A stretch of 64,000 bases of DNA from assembly GCA_944388405.1 (NCBI GenBank), contig CALXIQ010000004.1:62001-126000 (forward strand). Direction: 5' to 3'. Of the stretch, positions 9,343-18,901 are shown piece by piece. The DNA comes from an uncultured Ruminococcus sp. GTDB lineage: Bacteria; Bacillota; Clostridia; Oscillospirales; Ruminococcaceae. Each line of letters opens with the position of its first letter. The first letter of the stretch is position 1. The notes under the pieces are model-generated. The model made no database searches. It saw only the letters and a program-made list of their open reading frames with translations, and had not been told where the DNA came from. The translations under genes and the position numbers were made by a program.

Positions 9343-10290
9343 TTGAAAACTAAGGTTTTTATAGACGGAAAAGAGGGTACTACCGGGCTTCAGATAGTAG
9401 AAAGACTTGAAAACCGCAGCGACCTTGAAATACTGACAATTGACGAGGAAAAGCGCAAGGATATAAACGAGCGCAAAAGGCTTATAAATCAGTCTGACAT
9501 AACCTTTCTTTGTCTGCCCGACGCTGCGGCGAGAGAGGCTGTTGCATTGGCGGAAAATGAAAATGTGCGGATAATCGACGCATCCACCGCCCACAGAACT
9601 GCTCCCGGCTGGGATTACGGCTTTCCGGAGCTTTCAAGCGAGCACAGGGCAAGGATAGCCAGATCAAAAAGAGTGGCTAATCCCGGATGCTATGCAAGCG
9701 GATTTATAAGTCTGGTGTATCCCCTGGTAAAGGCGGGAGTGCTGCCGGAGGAATATCCCCTTACCTGCCATGCCGTTTCAGGCTACAGCGGCGGCGGAAA
9801 GAAAATGATAGCCGCAATGGAAAGCGACGAGAAGAGCAGTGAGATGTATTCGCCCAGACAGTACGCTTTAGGTCAGACTCACAAGCATTTGCCTGAAATG
9901 CAGGCGGTTTGCGGACTGAAATATCCGCCTATGTTCAACCCCATCGTTGACGATTATTACAGCGGCATGGTGGTAACAGTTCCGCTGATTTCAAGGGCGT
10001 TGAGCAAGAGATACACCCCAAATGATATTCATGAAATTCTGTCGGCTCACTATGAGGGACAAAGGTTTGTTAAGGTAATGGAGCTTGGGGGCAGTGAAAC
10101 TCTCCCCGATGGATTTCTGGCGGCAAACACCCTTGCCGGCACTAACGATATGCAGCTTTTTGTCTGCGGAAATGATGAGCATATTCTCCTTTGCTCACGC
10201 CTTGACAATTTGGGCAAGGGTGCTTCCGGCGCGGCAGTTCAGAACATGAACATCATGCTGGGAATCGACGAGGATAACGGGTTGGTTTAA
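9343..10290 (+). CDS. argC: N-acetyl-gamma-glutamyl-phosphate reductase, short (type 2) form
   Basis: 315 aa from TTG at 9343 with AAAGGA 10 nt upstream; ATG at 9322 has no ribosome site. NADPH-dependent reduction of N-acetylglutamyl phosphate, the third arginine step. It starts with KVFIDGKEGTTG, and the catalytic cysteine lies in VANPGCYASG. The protein is about 30 residues shorter than the common type 1 ArgC, and its degenerate nucleotide-binding N-terminus matches the type 2 family. A polysaccharide deacetylase gene separates it from argJ. Confidence 0.94.
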   Translation: MKTKVFIDGKEGTTGLQIVERLENRSDLEILTIDEEKRKDINERKRLINQSDITFLCLPDAAAREAVALAENENVRIIDASTAHRTAPGWDYGFPELSSEHRARIARSKRVANPGCYASGFISLVYPLVKAGVLPEEYPLTCHAVSGYSGGGKKMIAAMESDEKSSEMYSPRQYALGQTHKHLPEMQAVCGLKYPPMFNPIVDDYYSGMVVTVPLISRALSKRYTPNDIHEILSAHYEGQRFVKVMELGGSETLPDGFLAANTLAGTNDMQLFVCGNDEHILLCSRLDNLGKGASGAAVQNMNIMLGIDEDNGLV

Positions 10291-10333
10291 AATGCGATAA
10301 CACCCACCATTGCGGCAGGCAGGAGGAAGAAAA

Positions 10334-10990
10334 GTGGAAAAATACAATATCGACTACACGAAATACGATAAGCTGGCGGCTCTCACCTTTGACGACGGAC
10401 CAAACACTACCATAACTCCGCTGGTTATAGATATGCTTAAAAAATATAAGGTTGTAGGCTCGTTTTTCCTGGTAGGCAATTGCATAACCGAGCAGTCGGC
10501 GCAGATGGTTCGGGACGCTCGGGCTATCGGCTGTGAAATAGGTAATCATTCTCTTGCTCATGCCGATATGGCGAAAATGTCCGCCGATGAAGTTAAAAGG
10601 GACATAGCTGAAACCTCCCGGAAAATCGCCGATATAACCGGCATTTCCCCTGCCTTTTTCAGACCGCCTTACATTTCGGTAAGCGATACGATGTTTGAAA
10701 ATATAGATATTCCCTTTATTGCCGGAATAGGCGCAAACGACTGGGATCCGGAGGTTTCTGCAGAGGAAAGGGTAAGGCTGATACTTGACCGGGTAAAAGA
10801 CGGAGATATTATACTGCTTCACGATATGGAGAATAACTACGCTACCGTTGAGGCGCTTGACAGCATAATTCCACAGATGCTTAAGCAGGGCTACGGCTTT
10901 GTCACCGTTTCGGAGCTGTTTAAGGCCAAGGGCGTAGAACCGAAGAGAGGCATTGTTTATTCAAACGCCTTGCAGACGTCGGTGTATTAG
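10334..10990 (+). CDS. Polysaccharide deacetylase (NodB homology) family protein
   Basis: 218 aa from GTG at 10334, 5 nt after AGGAGGAAG. NodB-fold CE4 motifs are complete: TFDDGP (18-23, catalytic Asp and metal Asp), HSLAH (H72 and H76, metal ligands), RPPY and a C-terminal LLHD. CE4 enzymes remove N-acetyl groups from peptidoglycan or similar glycans. No signal peptide or membrane anchor is visible, so the protein may be cytoplasmic or leave by another route. It sits between argC and argJ on the same strand with small gaps. A role in the acetylated arginine pathway cannot be claimed. Confidence 0.9.
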   Translation: MEKYNIDYTKYDKLAALTFDDGPNTTITPLVIDMLKKYKVVGSFFLVGNCITEQSAQMVRDARAIGCEIGNHSLAHADMAKMSADEVKRDIAETSRKIADITGISPAFFRPPYISVSDTMFENIDIPFIAGIGANDWDPEVSAEERVRLILDRVKDGDIILLHDMENNYATVEALDSIIPQMLKQGYGFVTVSELFKAKGVEPKRGIVYSNALQTSVY

Positions 10991-11011
10991 TATGGAAACG
11001 AGGTAATTTAA

Positions 11012-12274
11012 ATGAAGAATTTTGACGGATATAAATATATTGACGGCGGAGTTTGCGCAGCTAAGGGCTTTAAGGCAAACGGCCTCTACTGCGGAATCAG
11101 AAAATCCCACAGCAACGGGATTCCCGGGGCTAATGTAAAGCCTGACCTGGGAATGGTGGTTTCGGATGTAATGTGCAATGCTGCAGGAGTTTACACTCAG
11201 AACAAGGTTAAGGGCGCACCCGTAATTGTAACAAAGAAAAACCTTGCAGCCACCGGCGGAAAAGCACAGGCGATTATTGTCAATTCCAAAAACGCCAACA
11301 CCTGCAACGCCGACGGCGAGGAAAAGGCGGAAAAAATGTGCTGCCTTACAGCGGAAGCTGTAGGAATCAAGCCGGAGGAGGTAATTGTGGCTTCAACGGG
11401 AGTTATCGGAGAGATTCTTCCCATAGAGCCTATTGAAAACGCCATGAACGACCTTACTGCAGGCTTATCCTACGACGGCAACGAAAAAGCTGCGACGGCT
11501 ATAATGACAACCGACACCTTTAAGAAAGAGGTTGCGGTGGAGTTTGAACTGGACGGCAAAACCTGCCGCCTTGGAGGAATGGGCAAGGGAAGCGGTATGA
11601 TACATCCGAATATGGCGACAACGCTGAATTTTATTACAACCGACTGCGCTGTTTCTGCCGAAATGCTTCAGAAGGCACTTTCCGAGGTCGTAAAGGTAAC
11701 ATACAACTGCCTTTCCATAGACGGAGATCAGTCTACCAACGATATGTGCATGGTCATGGCAAACGGTCTTGCGGGAAACGCTCAGATCGTTACCGAGGGG
11801 AAGGATTTTGATACCTTCAAGCAGGCTCTTTACATAGTGATGATGAATATTACAAGGCTGCTTGCCAAGGACGGCGAAGGCGCGACAAAGCTTATTGAAT
11901 GCACTGTTTCGGGAGCAAAGGATACTGACGCAGCGATAAAGGTCGCAAAAAGCGTTATCTGCTCAGCTCTTTTCAAGTCGATGATTTTCGGAGAGGACGC
12001 AAACTGCGGACGTATTTTCTGCGCTCTGGGTTATGCAGACGCTGAATTTGATGTAAGCGAAGTTGATGTTTATATGAGTTCTTCGGCAGGCAGGATAAAA
12101 GTGGGAGAAAAAGGTCTGGTGATCGGATATTCTGAGGAAGCCGCCGCAAAAATTCTTGCGCAGGATGAGATAGCAGTCGATATTTCTATCGGAGGCGGCA
12201 ACGGCAAAGCGACGGCATGGGGCTGCGATCTTACTTATGATTATGTAAGGATAAACGGAGATTACAGATCATAA
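11012..12274 (+). CDS. argJ: Bifunctional ornithine acetyltransferase / N-acetylglutamate synthase
   Basis: 420 aa. It transfers acetyl from N-acetylornithine to glutamate, recycling the acetyl group; bifunctional forms also use acetyl-CoA. The self-cleavage site is recognisable in GSGMIHPNMATTLNF, with Thr203 as the expected nucleophile after Ala202. Segments MGKGSG and DMCMVMANG are typical of the family. With ArgJ present and no argA or argE in the cluster, the pathway is of the cyclic type. ATG at 11012 follows a weak ACGAGG. Confidence 0.96.
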   Translation: MKNFDGYKYIDGGVCAAKGFKANGLYCGIRKSHSNGIPGANVKPDLGMVVSDVMCNAAGVYTQNKVKGAPVIVTKKNLAATGGKAQAIIVNSKNANTCNADGEEKAEKMCCLTAEAVGIKPEEVIVASTGVIGEILPIEPIENAMNDLTAGLSYDGNEKAATAIMTTDTFKKEVAVEFELDGKTCRLGGMGKGSGMIHPNMATTLNFITTDCAVSAEMLQKALSEVVKVTYNCLSIDGDQSTNDMCMVMANGLAGNAQIVTEGKDFDTFKQALYIVMMNITRLLAKDGEGATKLIECTVSGAKDTDAAIKVAKSVICSALFKSMIFGEDANCGRIFCALGYADAEFDVSEVDVYMSSSAGRIKVGEKGLVIGYSEEAAAKILAQDEIAVDISIGGGNGKATAWGCDLTYDYVRINGDYRS

Positions 12275-12324
12275 CCGCATGAGCAAGAAAGCTGCAAATA
12301 AATCACAAAAGGGAAGATGTTTAA

Positions 12325-13182
12325 ATGGAAATTTCTAATAGCATCAGAAGTCAGATACTTATCGATGCTTTGCCGTATATACAGAAATATCACGACAAGG
12401 TAGTTGTTATAAAATACGGCGGAAACGCAATGACCAACGACGCTTTGAAAGAAGCGGTTATGAGCGATATTGTTCTGCTTACCGAGGTAGGCATTAAGGT
12501 AGTGCTTGTTCACGGCGGCGGACCTGAAATTAACGCAATGCTCAAGCGTGTGGGAATTGAAAGCAGGTTTATAGGCGGACTGAGATACACCGACAGGGAA
12601 ACCATCGACATTGTAAAAATGGTTCTGTGCGGAAAGGTGAACAAGGAGCTTGTATCGGCGCTTCAGCTTTACGGCGGAAAGGCGCTTGGGTTGTGCGGCT
12701 GCGACGGTCAGATGATTCTTTCGGAAAAGCTTCAGGGAGACGTTGATCTGGGATATGTGGGCGAGATAAAAAAGGTAAACACAAAGCCTATTATCGATGC
12801 GCTTAACAACGGCTATGTTCCCATAATCGCCACAGTGGGTACTTCCGAGGACGGACAGGCTTATAATATAAACGCCGATACCGCCGCCGCAAGAATAGCC
12901 TCCTGCCTGAGGGCGGAAAAGCTTATTCTTATGACGGATATTGCCGGGCTTTTGCAGAATAAGGACGACGATTCAACGCTTATTCCTTTCGTTCAGGTAA
13001 GCGACGTTCCCTATCTGAAAAAGACGGGAATAATAAGCGGAGGAATGATACCAAAGATAGATTGCTGCGTTGAGGCGGTAAGGAGAGGGGTAAAAAGGAC
13101 GTCTATTATCGACGGCAGAGTACCTCATTCAATTCTTATCGAGCTGCTTACAAACGAGGGCATAGGAACTCAGTTTACTTGA
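12325..13182 (+). CDS. argB: Acetylglutamate kinase
   Basis: 285 aa, usual length. It phosphorylates N-acetylglutamate, the committed and often arginine-inhibited step. Amino-acid kinase motifs: KYGGNAM near the N-terminus, VHGGGPEIN for substrate binding, NINADTAAARIA and a late GGMIPK. ATG at 12325 is preceded by GGGAAG. Confidence 0.97.
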   Translation: MEISNSIRSQILIDALPYIQKYHDKVVVIKYGGNAMTNDALKEAVMSDIVLLTEVGIKVVLVHGGGPEINAMLKRVGIESRFIGGLRYTDRETIDIVKMVLCGKVNKELVSALQLYGGKALGLCGCDGQMILSEKLQGDVDLGYVGEIKKVNTKPIIDALNNGYVPIIATVGTSEDGQAYNINADTAAARIASCLRAEKLILMTDIAGLLQNKDDDSTLIPFVQVSDVPYLKKTGIISGGMIPKIDCCVEAVRRGVKRTSIIDGRVPHSILIELLTNEGIGTQFT

Positions 13183-13243
13183 TATATAAATTCAGCCCAC
13201 TGAGTGATATTTAGTTTGCGCAGTGGAGCGGAAAGGAATGATA

Positions 13244-14428
13244 TTGAAAATGAATACTATAGAGCAATTTAACGAGCATGTTATGTCAACCTACGGACGT
13301 TACGATGTGGTGCTTGAAAAAGGTGAAAGCAGAGTTGCGGTAGACGAAAACGGAAAAGAGTATATCGACTTCGGCTCGGGAATAGGCACAAACAGTCTGG
13401 GCTTTTGCGACGAGGACTGGGTTAAGGCAGTTTGCGACCAGGCGCATAAAATCCAGCATACATCAAATTACTACTACACAAAGGTTCAGGCTGATTTTGC
13501 ACAGAAGCTTTGCAGCCTTACCGGGTACAGCAAGATGTTTTTCGGTAATTCGGGTGCCGAGGCTAACGAGTGCGCAATAAAGCTTGCAAGAAAATACAGC
13601 TTTGATAAATACGGCAAAGACGCTGAGAGAAATATTATCATTACCCTTGTAAACAGCTTTCACGGTCGAACCATAGCCACCCTTTCCGCTACGGGACAGG
13701 AGGTTTTTCACAACTATTTCTTCCCCTTTGTGGGGGGCTTTGTAAACGTCAAAGCTAACGACATTGACGACTTGAAGGCAAAGCTTGAGGAAAACGACGG
13801 AAAAGTATGCGCTGTTATGTTTGAATATGTTCAGGGCGAGGGCGGAGTAATTCCTCTTGAGCAGAGTTTTGTGGACGCAATTTTTGAGGAGTGCGAAAAG
13901 CGGGATATTCTCACCATCAGCGATGAGGTTCAGACGGGAGTAGGCAGAACAGGCAAGCTGCTTGCGGGAGAAAATTTCGGCAGACACGCAAATATCTGCA
14001 CCCTTGCCAAGGGTCTTGCAGGCGGTATCCCCATAGGTGTTTGTCTTGCGGACGAAAAGTGCTGCGATGTGCTTACGCCCGGAACTCACGGCTCAACTTT
14101 CGGAGGAAATCCTATAGCCTGCGCAGGAGGAAACGCAGTGCTTGACAAGGTTTCAAGTGAGGGCTTCCTTGACGAGGTAAACAAAAAAGCGGAGTATTTC
14201 AGAGCAAAGCTTTCGGAAATCCCCGAAGTGGAAGGCGTTGACGGTCTTGGGCTTATGATAGGCGTAAGACTTAAAACCAAAAAAGCGGGTGAGGTTTGCA
14301 AGGAATGTCTTGAAAACGGACTGCTTATTCTCACTGCAAAGGACAAGCTGAGATTCCTGCCGCCCCTTACAATTTCATATGAAGATATTGACAAGGGCAT
14401 TGAAATTCTTAAAAAGGTGCTGAGCTGA
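13244..14428 (+). CDS. argD: Acetylornithine aminotransferase
   Basis: 394 aa from TTG at 13244, 6 nt after AAAGGA; ATG at 13250 (12-nt spacing) is the main alternative. PLP enzyme that converts N-acetylglutamate semialdehyde to N-acetylornithine with glutamate as donor. Class III aminotransferase marks: FFGNSGAEANE, SFHGRT, DEVQTGVGRTGK and the PLP lysine in TLAKGLAGGIPIG. Placed between argB and argF, so the arginine role is much more likely than another omega-aminotransferase function. Confidence 0.95.
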   Translation: MKMNTIEQFNEHVMSTYGRYDVVLEKGESRVAVDENGKEYIDFGSGIGTNSLGFCDEDWVKAVCDQAHKIQHTSNYYYTKVQADFAQKLCSLTGYSKMFFGNSGAEANECAIKLARKYSFDKYGKDAERNIIITLVNSFHGRTIATLSATGQEVFHNYFFPFVGGFVNVKANDIDDLKAKLEENDGKVCAVMFEYVQGEGGVIPLEQSFVDAIFEECEKRDILTISDEVQTGVGRTGKLLAGENFGRHANICTLAKGLAGGIPIGVCLADEKCCDVLTPGTHGSTFGGNPIACAGGNAVLDKVSSEGFLDEVNKKAEYFRAKLSEIPEVEGVDGLGLMIGVRLKTKKAGEVCKECLENGLLILTAKDKLRFLPPLTISYEDIDKGIEILKKVLS

Positions 14429-14501
14429 CTAAGCATACAGCCATAAAAAGCGGAAGGGCTGCAAGGCAGCGATACAAATTAATTTAATGGAGGTAATTGA
14501 T

Positions 14502-15419
14502 ATGAAGCACTTGCTGAAAATGCTTGATTTGTCCAAGGAGGAGATTATCGACATTCTCAATCTGGCGGATCAGCTTAAATACGAAAACAAAAACGGAATA
14601 CAGCACCACCTGCTTAAGGGAAAGACTCTGGGAATGATATTCCAGAAATCTTCCACACGTACTCGTGTTTCCTTTGAAACGGGAATGTATCAGCTGGGAG
14701 GACAGGCGCTGTTTCTTTCAAACCGCGACCTGCAGATAGGACGTGGCGAGCCTGTTCAGGACACAGCTCGTGTGCTTTCACGCTACATCGACGGAATCAT
14801 GATACGCACCTTTGAGCAGAAGGAGGTTGAGGACCTGGCGAAATACGGCTCTATCCCCGTAATCAACGGTCTTACTGATTTCTGCCACCCCTGTCAGGTG
14901 CTTGCCGACCTTATGACAATTCGTGAGTTTAAGGGTCGCTTTGACGGACTTAAAATGTGCTACATCGGCGACGGAAACAATATGGCAAATTCGCTTATTG
15001 TAGGCGGACTTAAAGTGGGCATGGAAGTAGCGATTGCCTGTCCCATGGATTATCAGCCTGACTCTCAGGTGCTTGAATTTGCAAAAGAGTACGGCGACAA
15101 ATTCTCAATGACCGACATTCCGCTTAAGGCGGCTGAAAACGCCGACGTGCTGTTTACCGACGTGTGGACCTCAATGGGAGAGGAAGCCGAGACCGAGAAA
15201 CGTAAAATCGCCTTTAAGGGCTATCAGATAAATGATGAGATAATGGCTGTGGCAAAGCCTGACGCAATGGTTCAGCACTGCCTGCCCGCTCACCGTGAGG
15301 AGGAGATTACCGCAAAGGTATTCGAGGCTCACGCCGATGAGATATTTGAAGAGGCTGAAAACCGCCTCCACGCTCAGAAAGCGGTTATGGTAAAGGTAAT
15401 GGGCTCAGAAAAGGAATAA
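14502..15419 (+). CDS. argF: Ornithine carbamoyltransferase
   Basis: 305 aa from ATG at 14502, just after GGAGG; the ATG at 14487 overlaps that ribosome site. It makes citrulline from ornithine and carbamoyl phosphate. Signature residues: SSTRTRVSFE for carbamoyl phosphate, HPCQVLADL, DGNNMANSL and the C-terminal HCLPAHRE with the active-site cysteine. Last gene of the arginine cluster, with a strong terminator behind it. No carA or carB is in the window. Confidence 0.97.
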   Translation: MKHLLKMLDLSKEEIIDILNLADQLKYENKNGIQHHLLKGKTLGMIFQKSSTRTRVSFETGMYQLGGQALFLSNRDLQIGRGEPVQDTARVLSRYIDGIMIRTFEQKEVEDLAKYGSIPVINGLTDFCHPCQVLADLMTIREFKGRFDGLKMCYIGDGNNMANSLIVGGLKVGMEVAIACPMDYQPDSQVLEFAKEYGDKFSMTDIPLKAAENADVLFTDVWTSMGEEAETEKRKIAFKGYQINDEIMAVAKPDAMVQHCLPAHREEEITAKVFEAHADEIFEEAENRLHAQKAVMVKVMGSEKE

Positions 15420-15443
15420 TTTTTTAGCTTTGATATGACATAA

Positions 15444-15478
15444 AAAATGAGGACGGTTCGCAAAGCCGCCCTCATTTT
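15444..15478 (+). terminator. Bidirectional terminator between argF and asparaginase
   Basis: AAAATGAGG pairs with CCTCATTTT around an inner CGG/CCG stem. A-rich on the left and T-rich on the right, so it can serve both convergent genes. Confidence 0.85.
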
Positions 15479-15481
15479 GTG

Positions 15482-16450
15482 CTATTTTACAATTTCAAAG
15501 TAAATGTCGGTGTTCATAAATTCGTCCAAAGTATATTCCGTCTGGTTTATTCCTATAAGCAGCTTTATATAAGCCGAAACGTCGGAGATTGCGCCCAGCG
15601 TCTTTATCCCCTCTTTCAGCATTGCATCAAGAGAAGCGTAAACGCTGCCGCCTTCCTTCACGCCGCAGATGTAAAGGGGAATATTACTTTTGCGGCATTT
15701 TTCAACCAGCATAGTTATGTTCTTGCCCGGATTGTCCCCTGAGGTGCAGGCTGTTCCGCTGTGGTAGGGCACATAAAGCACCGCTCCTGCATTTTCGGGG
15801 ACATTGAAGGCTGAAAAATCAATGTCTGGATAGCCGTGTATTTTAAGCACGCTTTTTGTAAGCTTCAAAGGCTTTTTCAGCAGCGGCTCAAAAGAGGCTT
15901 GAAGCATCTGCTGGCTTACCTTGTAAAACTCATCGCCGCCGTAGGATGAAAACCTGTCAAGACAGGTATCGGCAGGCAGCATACGGGTGGCAAGATATAG
16001 CTTATCGTAAAAGGCAAAAACGCCGTGGTATTTTCCCTCGCAGATAAGCTTTACGGCGTTGGCAAAATTATAAAGCCCGTTGGTGCCTGCACGGTTAAGC
16101 GGGAGGTTTGCAGCCACAAGAATTATGGGAACCTGCGAATGTCGAAACAGCATTCCTACAAACGCCGCCGTGTAGGCGAGGGTGTCGCTGCCGTGAGTTA
16201 TAATAATGCCTGAGTAAGATTCAAAATCGACCTTGTAAAGCTCCTCAGCCAGCTGCTGCCAGTTGGCTGAGGTTATATTTTCGCTGAGAATGTTCATAAT
16301 GCGGCAGCAGTGAAATTCAACATTTCCCCCGTAGACCTGTTCATACTGGCTTGTAAGAAGAAACTTGCCGCTTCGGTCAACGTCGGTGACGCCGTTTTCA
16401 CAAACGCTGCCTATGGTACCTCCGGTAAAAAGCACTAATATTTTTTTCAT
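15482..16450 (-). CDS. Type I L-asparaginase family protein
   Basis: 322 aa from ATG at 16450; an ATG 9 nt upstream (16459) is possible. It hydrolyses asparagine to aspartate and ammonia, or is a related amidohydrolase. First catalytic Thr in LFTGGTIGS, second Thr/Asp motif THGSDTLAYTAAF (the usual HGTDTM with Ser for Thr in the middle), and LPLNRAGTNG downstream. No signal peptide, so cytoplasmic. It is shorter in the C-terminal domain than E. coli AnsA (338 aa). Aspartate from this enzyme could feed argG, but that link is inference. Confidence 0.85.
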   Translation of the reverse strand: MKKILVLFTGGTIGSVCENGVTDVDRSGKFLLTSQYEQVYGGNVEFHCCRIMNILSENITSANWQQLAEELYKVDFESYSGIIITHGSDTLAYTAAFVGMLFRHSQVPIILVAANLPLNRAGTNGLYNFANAVKLICEGKYHGVFAFYDKLYLATRMLPADTCLDRFSSYGGDEFYKVSQQMLQASFEPLLKKPLKLTKSVLKIHGYPDIDFSAFNVPENAGAVLYVPYHSGTACTSGDNPGKNITMLVEKCRKSNIPLYICGVKEGGSVYASLDAMLKEGIKTLGAISDVSAYIKLLIGINQTEYTLDEFMNTDIYFEIVK

Positions 16451-16594
16451 ATTTATCATATCCCTTGTATGGCGATATGCCGCTCCTTTCGGTGTTTTAT
16501 TTAAACGAAATACAGAAATAATAAAAAAGCGTTAAGCTGAATTTCTGCATTTTTATCCAGAATGCGATACTTTGTTTACACTTTTTCACGTTTT

Positions 16595-16623
16595 ATAATA
16601 TCATGTTGGCTTTGAAAAGTCAA
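16595..16623 (-). promoter_or_regulatory. Predicted promoter of the asparaginase gene
   Basis: On the reverse strand TTGACT (16623-16618), 17-bp spacer, TATTAT (16600-16595). Confidence 0.55.
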
Positions 16624-16674
16624 TGTTTATGCAATATGCACAAATTTCTTAAAAATTTTGTTGAAAAATCAGTA

Positions 16675-16703
16675 TTGTATTAACATAAGATATCTGTTAT
16701 AAT
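16675..16703 (+). promoter_or_regulatory. Predicted promoter of the GH13 gene
   Basis: TTGTAT (16675-16680), 17-bp spacer, TATAAT (16698-16703). Back to back with the asparaginase promoter; the AT-rich space 16451-16799 holds nothing else I can support. Confidence 0.55.
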
Positions 16704-16799
16704 TATTATTATCCGAGTACGGGAAAATAATTATTGATGTATTATACTTTTCGGTGTGGGGAGAGAGTATTCCCGATACCGAAGCATGAAAGGAATGTT

Positions 16800-18116
16800 G
16801 TGAAAATGTGGGCATATGAAAGCGTGTTTTATCAGATTTACCCTCTGGGGTTCTGCGGCGCACCATTTGAAAACGACGGAGTTGAAAAAAACAGGATAAG
16901 CAAGGTAAGTGAATGGATACCTCATATAAAAGAGCTGGGCTGCAATGCCATTTACTTTTCGCCGGTGTTTGAGTCGGACACTCACGGCTACAATACCAGG
17001 GATTATCGCAAGATAGACTGCCGCCTTGGTACAAACGAGGATTTTGCAAAGGTTTGTGATGAGCTGCATGAAAACGGAATCAGGGTAGTGCTGGACGGCG
17101 TGTTCAATCATGTGGGCAGAGGCTTCTGGGCTTTTCAGGACGTGCTTAAAAAACGGGAAGCGTCACCTTATAAGGATTGGTTCAAAATTGATTTCGGCGG
17201 CAACTCAAATTACAACGACGGTTTGTGGTATGAGGGCTGGGAGGGTCATTATGACCTTGTGAAGCTGAATCTCCGCAATCCTCAGGTGGTGGAGCACATC
17301 TTTGAGTGCATAAAAGGCTGGGTTGAGGAATTTGATATAGATGGTCTGCGGCTGGACGTGGCTTACTGCCTTGATTTTGATTTCCTCAAACAGCTGCATA
17401 ATTACTGCAAGTCCCTCAAGGAGGATTTCTTCCTGCTGGGAGAGCTTCTCCACGGCGACTATGCCCGCTGGGTAAACCCCGAAATGCTTGACAGCGCCAC
17501 AAACTATGAATGTTACAAAGGACTGCACTCCAGCTTTAACAGCATGAATATGTTTGAGATTTGTCATTCACTTAAAAACCAGTTCGGCCCTGAAAACTGG
17601 TGCCGCTACAGGGGAATGCACCTGCTGTCCTTTGTGGACAATCACGACGTTTCGAGAATCGCCAGCGTGCTGAATAACGAAAAGCACCTGCCGCTTATTT
17701 ACGCCCTTATGTTTGCAATGCCGGGAATACCCTGCATCTACTACGGCTCTGAGTGGGGAGAGAAAGCGGAAAAAAGTCAGGGCGACCCGGCTTTAAGAGT
17801 GTCCTTTGATAAGCCCCAAAGCAATGAGCTTACAGAATGGATAGCCGCCCTTGCCAAGGCTCACAAGGAAAGCAAGGCGCTTTGCTATGGCTCGCTTTCC
17901 GTGCCGGTGCTTACAAATAAGCAGTGCATAATCGAGCGTGAGTTTGAAGGAGAAAGAGTGCTTGCCGCAATAAACGCAGACAGCGAAAGCTATACCGCTC
18001 ACTTTAACGCCCGCTGCGGCAGAGCGGTGGACCTTATCACGGGTAAGGAGCACGACTTCGGCGGAGGAAGCGAACTGCCGCCATATTCGGCATACTTGTG
18101 GGAGTGCGAAAGATAA
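16800..18116 (+). CDS. Alpha-amylase family glycosyl hydrolase (GH13), intracellular
   Basis: 438 aa from GTG at 16800, 5 nt after AAAGGA; ATG at 16806 is an alternative. The (beta/alpha)8 barrel carries the four GH13 regions: I DGVFNHVG, II GLRLDVAY (nucleophile Asp), III LLGELLHGD (acid/base Glu) and IV FVDNHDVSR. No signal peptide or carbohydrate-binding module is seen, which suits breakdown of imported maltodextrins, as in neopullulanase or alpha-glucosidase subfamilies. Exact specificity is not readable. The M15 peptidase gene follows 21 nt downstream. Confidence 0.92.
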   Translation: MKMWAYESVFYQIYPLGFCGAPFENDGVEKNRISKVSEWIPHIKELGCNAIYFSPVFESDTHGYNTRDYRKIDCRLGTNEDFAKVCDELHENGIRVVLDGVFNHVGRGFWAFQDVLKKREASPYKDWFKIDFGGNSNYNDGLWYEGWEGHYDLVKLNLRNPQVVEHIFECIKGWVEEFDIDGLRLDVAYCLDFDFLKQLHNYCKSLKEDFFLLGELLHGDYARWVNPEMLDSATNYECYKGLHSSFNSMNMFEICHSLKNQFGPENWCRYRGMHLLSFVDNHDVSRIASVLNNEKHLPLIYALMFAMPGIPCIYYGSEWGEKAEKSQGDPALRVSFDKPQSNELTEWIAALAKAHKESKALCYGSLSVPVLTNKQCIIEREFEGERVLAAINADSESYTAHFNARCGRAVDLITGKEHDFGGGSELPPYSAYLWECER

Positions 18117-18137
18117 TAGCGCAAACAGGAGGGGACA

Positions 18138-18755
18138 ATGACTCAGGTATTTACATCACAGCCGCTGCCGGAAAGCATAATCAGGAGAATCTATGGCGTG
18201 ACCTACCGTGAAAATCCTCATATAAAGCTTTCCGGACTGTCTTACTTGAAGGTCAGCTATATTGATTTTGAAGGAAACGCTCAGATAGGAGAGCTGATAT
18301 GCAATAAGAAGCTTTCAAAGGATATTCTCTCGATTTTCAAGGAACTTTTTGAAGCAGGCTACAGGATTGAAAAGATTCGCCTTGCCGACGAATACGGCGG
18401 CGATGACGACCTGATAATGGCTGACAACAACACCTCCTGCTTTAACTACCGCACCGTTGCGGGAACTGATATTATATCCCTCCACGCTCTGGGCAGGGCG
18501 GTGGATATAAATCCTCTGTATAATCCCTATATTGTGGGCGGCAGGATAATGCCGGAAAACGCTCAGCCCTACGCCGACAGGACAAAAAACTTTGAGCACA
18601 AGATAGATAAGAATGATATCTGCTACAAAATTTTCACCGCTCACGGCTGGAAATGGGGCGGCGAGTGGAAGGATTCAAAGGATTATCAGCACTTTTACAA
18701 GCCTGAGTGCAAAGCGGCAAGGCTTGTGAAAAGGATTTTCAGAAAGCGCATATAA
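18138..18755 (+). CDS. M15-family (VanY/L,D-endopeptidase-like) peptidase domain protein
   Basis: 205 aa, with no signal peptide or transmembrane segment. The zinc-site pattern of family M15 is clear: H116 and D123 in SLHALGRAVDINP, then the catalytic Asp and third zinc ligand in KDYQHF (D181, H184). M15 enzymes cut cell-wall peptides, removing D-Ala or cutting L-Ala-D-Glu. Lack of an export signal resembles phage-type endolysins or proteins released by lysis, but no phage genes adjoin it. GGAGGGG precedes the ATG. Co-directional with the GH13 gene. Confidence 0.85.
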   Translation: MTQVFTSQPLPESIIRRIYGVTYRENPHIKLSGLSYLKVSYIDFEGNAQIGELICNKKLSKDILSIFKELFEAGYRIEKIRLADEYGGDDDLIMADNNTSCFNYRTVAGTDIISLHALGRAVDINPLYNPYIVGGRIMPENAQPYADRTKNFEHKIDKNDICYKIFTAHGWKWGGEWKDSKDYQHFYKPECKAARLVKRIFRKRI

Positions 18756-18826
18756 CCTTGTCGCTGATGTCCCGGCTGCCGCTTGTCGTCAGGTATGCCT
18801 CCTAAAGCGGCGCGGTCCATTCAGTC

Positions 18827-18901
18827 TTTCAGTGGGGGATTTTAATCCCCCACTGAAACCCTGAGGAGCAAAGCTCCTCAGCGACGGTTGCAATCGTCGC
18901 A
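18827..18901. repeat. Row of three strong hairpins (extragenic palindromes)
   Basis: A 15-bp perfect stem at 18827-18841/18844-18858, then CTGAGGAGC-AAA-GCTCCTCAG (18861-18881), then GCGACGGTT/AATCGTCGC (18881-18900). No coding frame fits. The layout of consecutive tight hairpins repeats that seen at 863-931, with different sequences. Confidence 0.6.
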
